Below, one piece after another: positions 27,257-36,065 of a DNA stretch of 64,000 nucleotides. This DNA is from JAWKNZ01 sp041391425 (GTDB lineage: Bacteria > Bdellovibrionota_B > Oligoflexia > Oligoflexales > JAWKNZ01). The position numbers and the translations under genes were made by a program. Under the pieces are notes generated by a model. It ran no database searches. It was not told the origin of the DNA and was given only the letters and a program-made list of their open reading frames with translations. Every line of letters begins with the position of its first letter. The first letter of the stretch is position 1. The stretch lies in assembly GCA_041391425.1 (NCBI GenBank), contig JAWKNZ010000002.1, positions 248,001-312,000 on the forward strand, written 5' to 3'.

Positions 27257-28781
27257 TTCCTATCCTTTCTAGATCGGAGAGTTCATCCTGTGAGGCAAGT
27301 TTGAGATCGAATTTTGCAAATTTTTCACTATATACCGTGTGTCGTTCCCTTAATTTTCTTAATGTTCCTAAGTATGATAAGTCTATTATTTTTGTGCGGA
27401 GCTTATAACGCATAGGAGATCCTACCATAAGTTTTGCACATTCTTCATCCGGTTGGAAAACCATAAAATCAATGTCTGGATAGCGCTCGGTTAAATGGCT
27501 GAGCGTAATATTGAATCTGGTATATACCAATGCTTTGACCGTTTGTATTAGAGCATATACTCCGCCTTTTTTGTCTGCGGACCCAGGGCTTAGTAATGGG
27601 TAGGGTTTTAATGGATCTATGATGATTATTAGCCGGCACCCCTTTTTAACCGATAGCTCTAAATTGCATGTTTTTGTGATCTGTCCATCGATAAACCAGC
27701 GCCCTTTTATTTGGGCAGGAGTAAAAAATGGTGGTAGAGCGCATGATGCTCTAACGGCATCGCTTATCGGTACATCATCCCAACCAGGCTCACCGAATAC
27801 GATATGTTCATAGGTATCTTGATCCGTAGCTCCGATATAAAGTTCGCTATTAAGGCTTGAAAACTGATCATCATTACCAAATGCTTCCATCGATTGGCGA
27901 AAGTAATCTTTTAACTTTTCACCCTTAAATAATCCTGTGGGAATGCTATGAAATGTTTTTTGAATCCACTTGCTAGGATCGATACCAGCCCAGCTGATAC
28001 TCTGTTTTCCGATTCGCTTGGCAATATCTTTTGTTGCAAAATCAAATACAGTGGAGTTCGTTAAAGGTGGAAGGATTTCTGATTTGCTGTGAATTGCCCT
28101 AACAATTTCTATTGTTGGCACACCAGCTGCCATAAGTGAGGCGACAATTGAACCGCTACTAACCCCTGAAAAAAGATTGAAGTCGTTTGCTTTAAAATTC
28201 TTTATTGCGTTTTGAAAGGCCAGTACTGTACCCAACTGGTAAAGAAAACCTTCCATGCCCCCTCCACTAAGAGCCAAGCCCTTTTTATTGGTGGATAGCT
28301 TGAAGTCTGCGATGAGGATCTTAGCGATCCATCGTAGGGTAGCAATAAAGCTATTGGGATTAACTAGTACGTCTCGAACATGATCCCTCCCTAAAATGAA
28401 AGATTTGTTTGCGGCGTTGCCATCGTCATTTATGATTGTTACGGCCCTACGCATAGGGAACAGGAAATCTGGCCCCCACAGCTCGGCAAAATCTTTTACA
28501 TCTTTACTAATTTTATTAATTGCGTCGATTGCGTCGATCCCTTGACGCTCATCATAAATTAACAGATCTACTGGATTTAGTTTTAAATGAGGAGTAATGG
28601 CATCAAGGGTGTCGACAACATTTAAGAATATTTCAAGATTTTCAAACTGCTTATAGTGAATTAAATATCCGGTTCCAATGGCTCCTTGATCTTTTTGTTT
28701 TACTGCACTTAGGCCGTTTAAACTGGCGCGGGTAAGTTCTGCTTGTTTGGAAGAAGCTACATATAGAATGTGTCGTCGCAT
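27246..28781 (-). CDS. Patatin-like phospholipase with an extra N-terminal domain
   Basis: 511 aa. Patatin domain from about residue 165: oxyanion-hole loop GLALSGGGMEGFLYQLG, nucleophile elbow GVSSGS (S208), catalytic Asp in WFIDGQITKTCNLE. These make the Ser-Asp dyad of bacterial patatins, which hydrolyse acyl chains from phospholipids. The first ~160 residues form another alpha/beta domain (HILYVASSKQAELTRASL, VDLLIYDERQGIDA, RRAVTIIND) that looks like a receiver or nucleotide-binding fold and may regulate the lipase. No signal peptide, so it acts in the cytosol or at the membrane unless exported otherwise. It lies 2 bp after dsbD. Confidence 0.88.
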   Translation of the reverse strand: MRRHILYVASSKQAELTRASLNGLSAVKQKDQGAIGTGYLIHYKQFENLEIFLNVVDTLDAITPHLKLNPVDLLIYDERQGIDAIDAINKISKDVKDFAELWGPDFLFPMRRAVTIINDDGNAANKSFILGRDHVRDVLVNPNSFIATLRWIAKILIADFKLSTNKKGLALSGGGMEGFLYQLGTVLAFQNAIKNFKANDFNLFSGVSSGSIVASLMAAGVPTIEIVRAIHSKSEILPPLTNSTVFDFATKDIAKRIGKQSISWAGIDPSKWIQKTFHSIPTGLFKGEKLKDYFRQSMEAFGNDDQFSSLNSELYIGATDQDTYEHIVFGEPGWDDVPISDAVRASCALPPFFTPAQIKGRWFIDGQITKTCNLELSVKKGCRLIIIIDPLKPYPLLSPGSADKKGGVYALIQTVKALVYTRFNITLSHLTERYPDIDFMVFQPDEECAKLMVGSPMRYKLRTKIIDLSYLGTLRKLRERHTVYSEKFAKFDLKLASQDELSDLERIGIEL

Positions 28782-28783
28782 GT

Positions 28784-30697
28784 TTATTGCTCCAAATCAA
28801 ACATATTTAATTTGTTTATTAAGACAGGGGCAGTGACAAAGCCCAAAATAGAATATTTATCTTTTATAGATGCACCTTTAGGGAGTATTGTTAAGGTTGG
28901 TAGGCTATGTATTTGGTATCTTTGCATGATAATATCATTCTCGTCTGTGGCCTCTGTGAGGTCAAGCTTTATAAGAACGAACTGTTTTTGTTTTAAAAAC
29001 TCAATAACCTTTTTGTCAGCAAATGTGCTTCTATCCATTTTTTTGCAGGCTTCGCACCATTCGGCCCATGCATCAATGAGTACAGGGCGGTTATTTTCTC
29101 TCGCGAGCTTGAGACCTTCTGCCTCTGACTTTATCCAAGTTAGATGTTGGTCACCATTAACAGGTTTTTTACCAATCGAAAGCCATTGGCTGCCAGCAAA
29201 AATAGAAATGCCAAAAACCAGGGTAGGAATTATTAAAAATCCTTTCTTTTCATATATGGTCGGTACAAAAATCCCTGCAATAATAATAGAGCATCCAAGT
29301 ATAAAAGAATACTCTGCGATCACAAGCCAGGAATCAGACAATGGTTTTATTAATCCATATGCGGGGATACGCAAATAATATAAGCCCAAAGCAAACATGA
29401 CAGAGGCGAATAACGCTTTGACTCCAATTTGAATTCTTGCCGGAACACGCATGCTTGCTGCTCTGGCTGCAACACCACCTAAGGCGACGTAAGGAAGAGA
29501 AAATCCGAGGCTATAGACAATTAACAATAATATTGATTCTGAAATATTGGAACGTTTTGTGGCATAAGCAAGTAGGAAGGCTAGAACTGGTCCTGTACAT
29601 GGTGAAGCGACAAGTCCCGCTCCTGTTCCCATTAAGAAAGCATTTTTAAGTGAAGCTTTACCAGCTCCTATTTTACTGCCGATAGTTTGCAAAGAAGTGA
29701 AGTTGCCAAATCCAAGCATTGAAATGCCAAATAGGATCATTATAGCCCCAAAAAAGATATTGAAAGTAGGGCTAGCCATTATGCTTCCAAATAATGAGCC
29801 GGTGAAGGCGGCAAAAACACCTAAGCTTGTATAGGTAACTAAGATCCCGGTAGCATACATAATTGCTGCGTTTATAGGTGATTTTGATTGTCCTGCTAGA
29901 ACTCTTATAGTTATTGGTATCATAGGATAAACACAGGGAGTTAGATTGGTTGCCAGCCCTCCTAAAAACGTAAAAAGTAGTAGCATCCATAAAGATAACT
30001 TCTGCTCTTGCATCTTTTTGACCAGTTCATTCTCTAACTCGTCCTTAGCTTCAGGCTCTTCATCCTTATTTGTTTGAATCTCTATGTCACTGTTTGAGTT
30101 GTTTTCTTTATTTAAGGTGCTTATAGAGGGTGTTGTACTTGTGTTGTTTTTGTCGGTTTTTAAGGACACGTTTTTGGAGAAAATATTGAGTTCTAAGGTT
30201 TCAGTGTAAGGAAATAGGCAAATTCTTTGTGTGCAACCTAAGTATTTGATTTTGAAGGGAAACGGGTTAGGGATATTGTTTGCTGCCGTAAGCGAAGGTT
30301 TGACTATAATTTCGAATTCTCCACCATAGTAAACTTGAACTTTTCCTCCTAGAACTGGGTCTATGAGTTCTCTGGTTGGTGGGTCTTTTATTTTTTCAAC
30401 GGTAAAGCCTTGTGGAGGTGTAAATTCTACCTTTTCTTTATAGAGTGTAAATTCATTTTCTGTTTGGAGTCGAAGGCCAATTAAGATAGAGCCATCGGTA
30501 TAGGATTCGCTGGCAATTGCTTCCCAGTGGATTACGTCTTTAGGATTTATGTCCTCTGCGAGGTTATCATCTTTTTGAATTAAGACATTTTGGGCGTTTA
30601 GAGTGGAAGTGGCTAAAAATCCATAACTGCATAGCGTTATTAAAAATCTCGTTAGGCCAGTTAGAATAGTAATGTTTTGACCGCTTCTCGCGAACAT
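28784..30697 (-). CDS. dsbD: Thiol:disulfide interchange protein DsbD
   Basis: 637 aa. Signal peptide, periplasmic alpha domain (about 40-170) with the redox pair in GCTQRICLFPY, a Ser/Thr/Asn-rich linker, eight-helix membrane domain with its two cysteines in NLTPCVYPM and ASPCTGPVLA, and a C-terminal thioredoxin domain with WCEACKKMD. It carries electrons from cytoplasmic thioredoxin to periplasmic substrates such as DsbC and cytochrome c maturation factors. This suits the cytochrome peroxidase encoded nearby. SD AGGGA 7 nt before ATG. Start of a likely minus-strand operon dsbD-patatin-sfsA-maiA. Confidence 0.94.
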   Translation of the reverse strand: MFARSGQNITILTGLTRFLITLCSYGFLATSTLNAQNVLIQKDDNLAEDINPKDVIHWEAIASESYTDGSILIGLRLQTENEFTLYKEKVEFTPPQGFTVEKIKDPPTRELIDPVLGGKVQVYYGGEFEIIVKPSLTAANNIPNPFPFKIKYLGCTQRICLFPYTETLELNIFSKNVSLKTDKNNTSTTPSISTLNKENNSNSDIEIQTNKDEEPEAKDELENELVKKMQEQKLSLWMLLLFTFLGGLATNLTPCVYPMIPITIRVLAGQSKSPINAAIMYATGILVTYTSLGVFAAFTGSLFGSIMASPTFNIFFGAIMILFGISMLGFGNFTSLQTIGSKIGAGKASLKNAFLMGTGAGLVASPCTGPVLAFLLAYATKRSNISESILLLIVYSLGFSLPYVALGGVAARAASMRVPARIQIGVKALFASVMFALGLYYLRIPAYGLIKPLSDSWLVIAEYSFILGCSIIIAGIFVPTIYEKKGFLIIPTLVFGISIFAGSQWLSIGKKPVNGDQHLTWIKSEAEGLKLARENNRPVLIDAWAEWCEACKKMDRSTFADKKVIEFLKQKQFVLIKLDLTEATDENDIIMQRYQIHSLPTLTILPKGASIKDKYSILGFVTAPVLINKLNMFDLEQ

Positions 30698-31163
30698 AGT
30701 TAGATTCCCTTACTTGAAGTCTCTCTATTTAGATTCGTATATCTTGTGATCAATGTTACGGCAGCTTGAGTCTAGCGCGGTAATTACGATAACTATTACA
30801 TAATATTTGATTTTTGTCTAAATGAGATCACATGTTGTCGAGATGTATCTTTATCGGCAAACGAGGAGAAACAATTTTCAAAAAATTTTTTCTTAAAATA
30901 AGTTATTTAAAATCAATTGGTTATATGATGCGGGCGTTTTTGAAGCAGCTCTCACTTGACGAACGTCTCAGATTGCCATAAAAGGTGTAGCTTGATAACT
31001 GGTCGAGTACCCGACTTCTCATGGGCTTAAGCCTGTTTTTATTCTCAAAGGTAACTTCTAAAGAGAGCTTAAGAATTGACTAAGAATGAGGTGAAGGGAA
31101 AGTCTCAATCATTCAAGAATGTTTATAGACTAATATGCGTTATACTGCAGATAGGCGAAGGCG
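30698..31163 (+). other. Intergenic region between divergent dsbD and rplX
   Basis: No gene seen in 466 bp. Features: a GCCGATAA box on the minus strand at 30851-30858, 150 bp from dsbD, with a poor -35. On the plus strand TTGACG (30956-30961) lies 17 bp from TAAAAG (30979-30984), a weak promoter for rplX that would leave a ~170-nt leader. Within that leader the palindrome GGCTTAAGCC at about 31024-31035 is followed by GTTTTT, which could act as an attenuator. All are suggestions. Confidence 0.3.
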
Positions 31164-31499
31164 ATGAATCTGAGAAGCAAGTATGAAAAAAAGAGTAAAC
31201 TAAAGAAGGGCGATGAGGTTGTTGTCCTTACTGGCCGTTCAAAAGGCATGACCGGTGTTATCGATTCTGTTGATTTGAAAAAAGACAGAATTTTTATCGG
31301 TGGTGTTAACCTTTACAAGAAACATCAAAAACCAGACATGTCTAGTGAAAGCGGCATTGTCGATAAAGTTATGCCTTTGCACATAAGCAACGTTTCTTTG
31401 GTTGATCCAAAAACAAAGAAAGCAACCCGTGTAGGCTACAAAGTTGAGGCTGGTAAAAAAGTTCGCTTTGCAAAAGCTTCTGGAACTATTCTTAACTAG
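31164..31499 (+). CDS. rplX: 50S ribosomal protein L24, stand-alone gene
   Basis: 111 aa. KOW-type L24: KLKKGDEVVVLTGRSKGMTGVI is the diagnostic KOW motif, followed by FIGGVNLYKKHQKP and the C-terminal HISNVSLVDPKTKKATRVGYKVE. L24 binds 23S rRNA early and starts 50S assembly. It is normally inside the S10-spc ribosomal cluster between rplN and rplE, but here no ribosomal gene is nearby, so it is either a relocated gene or a second copy. ATG with an AGGCGAAGGCG upstream. Conserved residues look intact. Confidence 0.93.
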   Translation: MNLRSKYEKKSKLKKGDEVVVLTGRSKGMTGVIDSVDLKKDRIFIGGVNLYKKHQKPDMSSESGIVDKVMPLHISNVSLVDPKTKKATRVGYKVEAGKKVRFAKASGTILN

Positions 31500-31707
31500 T
31501 AGACATTATCTTTAGGTAATGTTTTCTTACAAGGCAGCGGCAGTAGGCTAAAACTGTTAGGTTATAGAACTAGAATTGGTTTTATTCTCCGGTGGTGTAT
31601 GCTCGGCTGCTCCGTTGCCTTTTGTATTTTCACGAATGATGTTATGTCAGACAAACATTTCCCACTAGTCCCACTTTAAACGTAATCTAATAAGACTTGA
31701 TACACTC

Positions 31708-31882
31708 TTATATCCCGGATCCGAATTTCTAGCCGGTCGCGTCGTTGCTTCGTCGTCAGGAAATCCTCATGTACCAACATGTACACTGTGGTTTCTCACC
31801 TTCTCGCGCCTAGCGCCCGGCCGAAGTTCGAATCCGTTGAAAATACTGCAGTTTTCAAAGAGTTTCAGATCCCGGTTATATA
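31708..31882. repeat. Large imperfect palindromic element, GC-richer than its surroundings
   Basis: Left arm CGGATCCGAATTTCTAGCCGG (31716 on) pairs imperfectly with the right arm CCGGCCGAAGTTCGAATCCG (31817-31836). Outer parts also pair (TATATCCCGGATC near 31709 with GATCCCGGTTATATA at 31868). The middle holds CATGTACCAACATGTAC, a repeated CATGTAC. Its GC content is visibly higher than both flanks. It lies between convergent rplX and the cytochrome peroxidase gene, the usual place for REP/BIME-like elements. Confidence 0.6.
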
Positions 31883-31896
31883 GCCCTTGTGGCTAA

Positions 31897-33417
31897 TTAG
31901 TTTTTAGCCTGTTGAGAAATTATGGACTTGCTTGTTAGATCTGTTATTGGAGATGTTAATGACAATAAGAATTTTTCAAGTAATTTGAGTTCATAATCAG
32001 ATAGATTGAGGGGTTTTAATGAATCCTCACGGTGCCCTATGGCGGGTTTTTTGCTGCTCGGCTTATTATAGTGTTCGAGTACTTCCCGTAAATTTTTAAA
32101 CCGGCCATTATGCCCGTATGGTGCGGTGTAGGCAAGGTTACGAAGCGTAGGTGTTTTGAATGCACCCACTAATTCTAGATTGTTATCGGAAAGCCATGGA
32201 AGCTCTCTACAGCTTTCAGATTCTTTCCTGTCATCAAATTCTTTTTGTGTAAAAACATTGCTTAAACAGTTGAACTCATTGATTTTTGCGAGAGGAACTC
32301 CATAAGCTCTACCGATATCAAGCCTTGCAACTCCATCTTGGTTCATACCGATTAGGCCGGTATTATGAAATTGCTGGTCGGTAAAATTTGCACCCACATG
32401 ACAATTGGTGCATTGTGCTTTTCCAAGAAATATTTTGAGGCCGAGTAATTCTTCATGTTCAAAGCCTTCCCCCAAGCTATTGGCTTGTCCGATTCCCGAT
32501 GCAAGGCGAGATGCAAATTGGTCAAAGGGTGAGTCGTTAGCGACAAGACCTGATTCGTAGGCTTCAATTGCCAGTCCAAAGTTTCTAAAAACCTCGTTTA
32601 AGGCGCTTTTTTGTTCGGCGTCCAACTTTTCCCAATTTTGATACCAGGAACTATCGATTGCGGATGGGGCTGCTATTAAAGTTGAGAGCTCTTCTGCGGG
32701 GGCAACTTTCTTCTGAGTCGCATTGGCTAGAATTTTTTCTAAGATAGAAAACTGTCCTATGGTTTGGATACCATAGGTGCTGATATCGATAGGTAGTTGG
32801 GGTCTAACTTCCTTCGGCATGGCGTGCGAGGGGAAGCCCTTGTTAAGCGCCTTAGGCCAACTGCCAAATATTTTTGTATACGCTTCTTTGTAATATCTAT
32901 TAATAATTTTAGCAACATAAGATCTACTGATTCCATGCTCATTTGGATTTTCAATTGGCATTAGTGCTTGAGAGGCTAGGCTGTCGGCACGCCCATCCCA
33001 GAAGAACCAAAAATTTGCATAGGCGTTTATTATCGTCTGAGCATTTCGGGAGGTCTCGCGTAAGCCTTTTGAGACTTGTAAGCCGTCAGTGAAAGCTAAT
33101 TCTGGTTTGTGGCAGGTGGAGCAAGATACTTGGGCGTTTGCTGAAAAGCGTTTGTCAAAGAAAAAAAGCTTACCAAGCTCTGCCATATCCTTTTTGCGAG
33201 CACTTAAAACTGGAATTTTTTGTGGAGTTAACCGTGCAACTAGAGTTTCGAAATTAGATTCTGAAATACCAGTTTTAACCTCAAAGACTTTTTCTGAGTC
33301 GTCAAGGAATAACCAGGTAAAAAAAGTGATGGCTATAACGCTTATAAGATAGACAATCGGTCGAAAGAGAGAAATTTTATTTTTTTTGCTAAGAACTACT
33401 TCCTTAGATTTTTTCAT
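31897..33417 (-). CDS. Di-haem cytochrome c peroxidase (MauG/CcpA family)
   Basis: 506 aa. N-terminal membrane anchor (about 20-42), periplasmic body with two c-type haem sites: CSTCHKPELAF for the peroxidatic haem and CTNCHVGANFTD for the electron-transfer haem. Other family marks are LGKLFFFDKRFSANAQ, FFWDGRADSLASQALMPIENPNEHG and FKTPTLRNLAYTAPYGHNGRF. It reduces H2O2 or oxidises protein residues with electrons from a c-type cytochrome. Longer than the classic ~320-aa CcpA because of the anchor and an insert between the haem domains. Divergent from the YtkA-like gene with a 44-bp gap. Confidence 0.92.
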   Translation of the reverse strand: MKKSKEVVLSKKNKISLFRPIVYLISVIAITFFTWLFLDDSEKVFEVKTGISESNFETLVARLTPQKIPVLSARKKDMAELGKLFFFDKRFSANAQVSCSTCHKPELAFTDGLQVSKGLRETSRNAQTIINAYANFWFFWDGRADSLASQALMPIENPNEHGISRSYVAKIINRYYKEAYTKIFGSWPKALNKGFPSHAMPKEVRPQLPIDISTYGIQTIGQFSILEKILANATQKKVAPAEELSTLIAAPSAIDSSWYQNWEKLDAEQKSALNEVFRNFGLAIEAYESGLVANDSPFDQFASRLASGIGQANSLGEGFEHEELLGLKIFLGKAQCTNCHVGANFTDQQFHNTGLIGMNQDGVARLDIGRAYGVPLAKINEFNCLSNVFTQKEFDDRKESESCRELPWLSDNNLELVGAFKTPTLRNLAYTAPYGHNGRFKNLREVLEHYNKPSSKKPAIGHREDSLKPLNLSDYELKLLEKFLLSLTSPITDLTSKSIISQQAKN

Positions 33418-33461
33418 GGTATCACCTTAAGATATAGCGAAGGAAGAAAGGAGCTGTCCAA

Positions 33462-33914
33462 ATGGTGGTTTTCATATTAGCAGTTATCGCAGTATTTTCT
33501 ACTCCATCTTTAGTACAAGGCGCTGAAATAGGGCGCGTGACTGTAGCTTCGGGGATGGGCAAGAAAGAAAAAGTGCTTGTTTTATCAACAAAAAATCCTG
33601 ATATTAAAAAAATTCCATTGAATAAAGTCGTCTCCTTGCACTTTCAATTTGAAGAAGCTTTTATGGAAAAACTTCCAAAAACTAGTAATGTTCAACCTCT
33701 ATCTCCGGAACAAGTAGTGATAAAGAGCATTAATGCAAGAATGCCTGAACATGGTCACGGCATGGTTTTAAGTCCTAAAATCACCCAATTGGATGCTAGC
33801 CATTGGGATGTAGATGGCTTTAAATTGCATATGAAGGGGGCATGGGAAATCTATTTCTCCGTCGAGCAGGGTGAGATGACTGAAAAATTTATTATTAAAT
33901 ATTATGTAGAATAG
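33462..33914 (+). CDS. Secreted YtkA/FixH-like domain protein
   Basis: 150 aa. Signal peptide (about 1-20, ending near LVQGAE), then a small beta-sandwich. The segment INARMPEHGHGM ... WDVDGFKLHMKGAWEIYFSV matches the YtkA/FixH-like pattern (MPxHxH then a late His-Met plus GxWE). The clustered His and Met residues are suitable for copper, as in other secreted proteins of this type. It is divergently paired with the di-haem peroxidase, so a role in periplasmic metal or oxidant handling is plausible. GGAG 9 nt before ATG. Confidence 0.7.
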   Translation: MVVFILAVIAVFSTPSLVQGAEIGRVTVASGMGKKEKVLVLSTKNPDIKKIPLNKVVSLHFQFEEAFMEKLPKTSNVQPLSPEQVVIKSINARMPEHGHGMVLSPKITQLDASHWDVDGFKLHMKGAWEIYFSVEQGEMTEKFIIKYYVE

Positions 33915-34033
33915 ATTCGTCAGTCCTTTAATCCCTTAGTGAAAGTTTTGCCACTTTACCTACCAATCATAAGTAAAAAAAAGTAAAGTTAATCGATGAC
34001 TTGGATAAACTGCACTTCCAGAACTTAAATGCA

Positions 34034-34062
34034 TTGACAAGTACGATACAAAATCCTATAAA
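34034..34062 (+). promoter_or_regulatory. Promoter of tRNA-Asp
   Basis: TTGACA (34034-34039), 17-bp spacer, TATAAA (34057-34062). It is a near-consensus sigma70 promoter placed 21 bp before the tRNA 5' end, as expected for a stable RNA gene. Confidence 0.8.
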
Positions 34063-34082
34063 AAGTTTTCTACACCATTTAC

Positions 34083-34159
<77 letters not shown>

Positions 34160-34287
34160 TTTTTTCTCTGCTTAGAAGATAATCATAATTCCGCTTTTCG
34201 AAGTTAAATCAAACCAATACAAAATTTGGTTCCGTAAGATCGCTTCGTCTATCCCAAATGTGAAATTCCAGCTCTCAAATTTTTTCA

Positions 34288-34692
34288 TCAATCCATGAAT
34301 TTAAGTACGATAAAAATCAATATTTTCTGTTTGCGGTCTAACGCAGACGCATCATGATTTCCTGGAGTTGGAATAAAGGGTATGCAATGATCGTTGATTG
34401 GTTTTAGAATACTGTTTGTAAATACTTCCCACATAGAGTGATATGGAAGATTTCTATCTTTTGTCTTTTGCTCAGCCACGTAGTCATCCACACCCGAAAC
34501 AAAATCAGGAGAGAGTGATAAGATTGACTGCACCGCTTGTTTGACCGAGATTTCGTAAGGAGTTGATCCATACCCCGAGTTGAGATCACCCAGGAGTACT
34601 ATTTTTAATGAATTACCCATAGTTTCTGTTTGATTTGGATTTGCGTGTAATCGATAGCTAAAGGTAATGAATATCGCTAAAATCCATCGCAT
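34288..34692 (-). pseudogene. Truncated metallophosphoesterase (calcineurin-like)
   Basis: 134 aa with a signal peptide (HAN about residue 18). The family metal motifs are partly present: IVLLGDLNSGYG (GD), FVSGVDDYVA in the place of the GD/N motif, and FIPTPGNHDAS (GNH). The frame then runs into an unrelated tail (KQKILIFIVLKFMD) and stops, so the second half with the remaining His ligands is missing. Downstream bases on the same strand still read DEAILRNQILYWFDLTS-like pieces in another frame, consistent with decay rather than a short functional enzyme. Confidence 0.65.
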
Positions 34693-34824
34693 GTAAAAAT
34701 CCTGCTTACTTAAAAAATAGACTTAGGAACGATTTTTCCTAAATTTTTTAGAGAATAGATATGGATGTTTTATGCTTAAGCTTCATCTAGATTGCCTCTT
34801 TATTTACGGCCATGTAAATTTGTT

Positions 34825-35181
34825 TTATGCTTTCTTAACAAATTCTGATTTAAGTTTCATATCGCCGACACCTTTGATTTTGCAATCAATATTATGGTCT
34901 TCATCCACTAATCGGATATTATTCACTTTAGTGCCGATCTTGACCACCAAAGACGACCCTTTAACTTTTAGGTCTTTAATGATTGTTACTGAATCCCCAT
35001 CTTTTAGAATAGAGCCATTAGCATCTTTGACAATGAAATCTTCTTGTATTTCTAAAGGACCTTGGCTTGTGGGCCATTCGTGTGCGCATTCTGGACAAAC
35101 ATAAAGTTCTCGATCTTCATAACAGTATGTCGAAGAACAATTTGGACAGTTTGGAGTTTTATTCACATTAGGTCTCTTCAC
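34825..35181 (-). CDS. PhnA/YjdM family zinc-ribbon protein
   Basis: 118 aa, normal family length. N-terminal zinc ribbon with cysteine pairs CPNC and CPEC, typical of YjdM (PNCPNCSSTYCYED, LYVCPECAHEW), then the PhnA domain (DANGSILKDGDSVTIIKDLKVKGSS, VKIGTKVNNIRLVD, IDCKIKGVGDMKLKSEFVKK). The family was named for phosphonate utilisation, but the true role is uncertain and it should not be read as a phosphonatase. GTG start. No phn genes lie nearby. Confidence 0.9.
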   Translation of the reverse strand: MKRPNVNKTPNCPNCSSTYCYEDRELYVCPECAHEWPTSQGPLEIQEDFIVKDANGSILKDGDSVTIIKDLKVKGSSLVVKIGTKVNNIRLVDEDHNIDCKIKGVGDMKLKSEFVKKA

Positions 35182-35357
35182 ATGAAATTGGTTTATCTTT
35201 GATAGCTTTAAAATTATGATGAAACTATATAATAAAATTATGCAAATTCAACTTTAAAAGTATGATGATTTTTCAGAATTATAACAGGAGAGGTAGCAGT
35301 TTTAATGATAAAGTAGGTCGTAAGATGAAGCTAGCTTCATGTTTTAGCTAAATTATA

Positions 35358-35453
35358 CTAGGGCGTGTTGACGTTTCATTTTCGTAGCGAGAGACAAATA
35401 CTTGAAACCCTGACAACGTTGTGACTCAAAAATGAAACGTCAACACGCCCTAG
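35358..35453. repeat. MITE-like element: 25-bp perfect inverted repeats around a 46-bp core
   Basis: Left arm (35358-35382) begins CTAGGGCGTGTTGACGTTTC and is the exact reverse complement of the right arm (35429-35453). Without the CTA/TAG ends, the element is GGGCGTGTTGACG... flanked by TA on both sides. A TA duplication would suit an IS630/Tc1-type or similar non-autonomous insertion. The core has no gene. An open frame reading out of the right arm is not supported. Confidence 0.7.
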
Positions 35454-35612
35454 CTCTTTACGAGAAAACTGAGTGGCAATTAACTGGTTTGGCAATATTT
35501 ACGCCTAATATTATGGCGGCTATTCTAATGCTTTCAGCTATGAGAACGGATAAAACTTATCCGTTCTCAATGTGTTGTGAAATGTTAAATTATTGTAGTA
35601 TCCCATTGATGG

Positions 35613-36065
35613 TTAATTTCTTACGATAACCCGTCTTCCACCACCATGCCTTCCTTGACGCATACTTTGCCTTAAATGAAAAAAAGCACTTTCAACATAG
35701 TAAAAATCTTCTTCTAAATGTCTATTATGATGAGATTCATGCGCATGTCGCCATTCTCTTTGCAAGTGTCTCCAGGCAGATGCTACATAGTGAAAATCTT
35801 CTCTAATATGTGCACAATCATGCCCTCTTTCTACCATGTCATGAAAATGAGCCGCTTCTTCAGCGAGTCTTTCCGCGTCATCATATAAGTGAGAATAGCC
35901 TTCCACCCAGCGGACTTGATTAGCAAAATGATTAGCTTCGTTATCAAGATCATGAGCGGCTTCCATTATTCTGTATGAGCTTTCACATCCTCTGTCTGCC
36001 GACAGGGCTTTTGATGTAGTTAGTGTTAGTAAAGAAATGGATAGAATTGAAAACAAAGCCTTCAT
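35613..36065 (-). CDS. Secreted His-rich helical protein, function unknown
   Basis: 150 aa. Clear signal peptide (KALFSILSISLLTLTTS, cleavage near ALSA|DR), then an all-helical domain in which HE, HD, FH and RH pairs recur (AAHFHDMVERGHDCAHIREDFHYV; HESHHNRHLEEDF) and an Arg/Gly-rich end. Two internal segments, EDFHYVASAWRHL and EDFYYVESAFFHL, are repeats of one another. Abundant His suggests periplasmic metal binding, but no known family is recognised. GGGGAG box before ATG. Confidence 0.7.
   Translation of the reverse strand: MKALFSILSISLLTLTTSKALSADRGCESSYRIMEAAHDLDNEANHFANQVRWVEGYSHLYDDAERLAEEAAHFHDMVERGHDCAHIREDFHYVASAWRHLQREWRHAHESHHNRHLEEDFYYVESAFFHLRQSMRQGRHGGGRRVIVRN

Noticed and set aside
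28770..29378. 202-codon plus-strand frame
   Set aside because: Antisense to the well-supported dsbD; no start signal; composition mirrors the opposite strand.
31708..31882. CRISPR or tRNA-like structure (contains AAGTTCGAATCC)
   Set aside because: The T-loop-like string is part of a palindrome, no cloverleaf or spaced repeats.
35432..35629. Open frame reading out of the right arm of the MITE-like element
   Set aside because: No ribosome-binding site, starts inside the inverted repeat, low-complexity content and overlaps the end of the secreted His-rich gene on the other strand.
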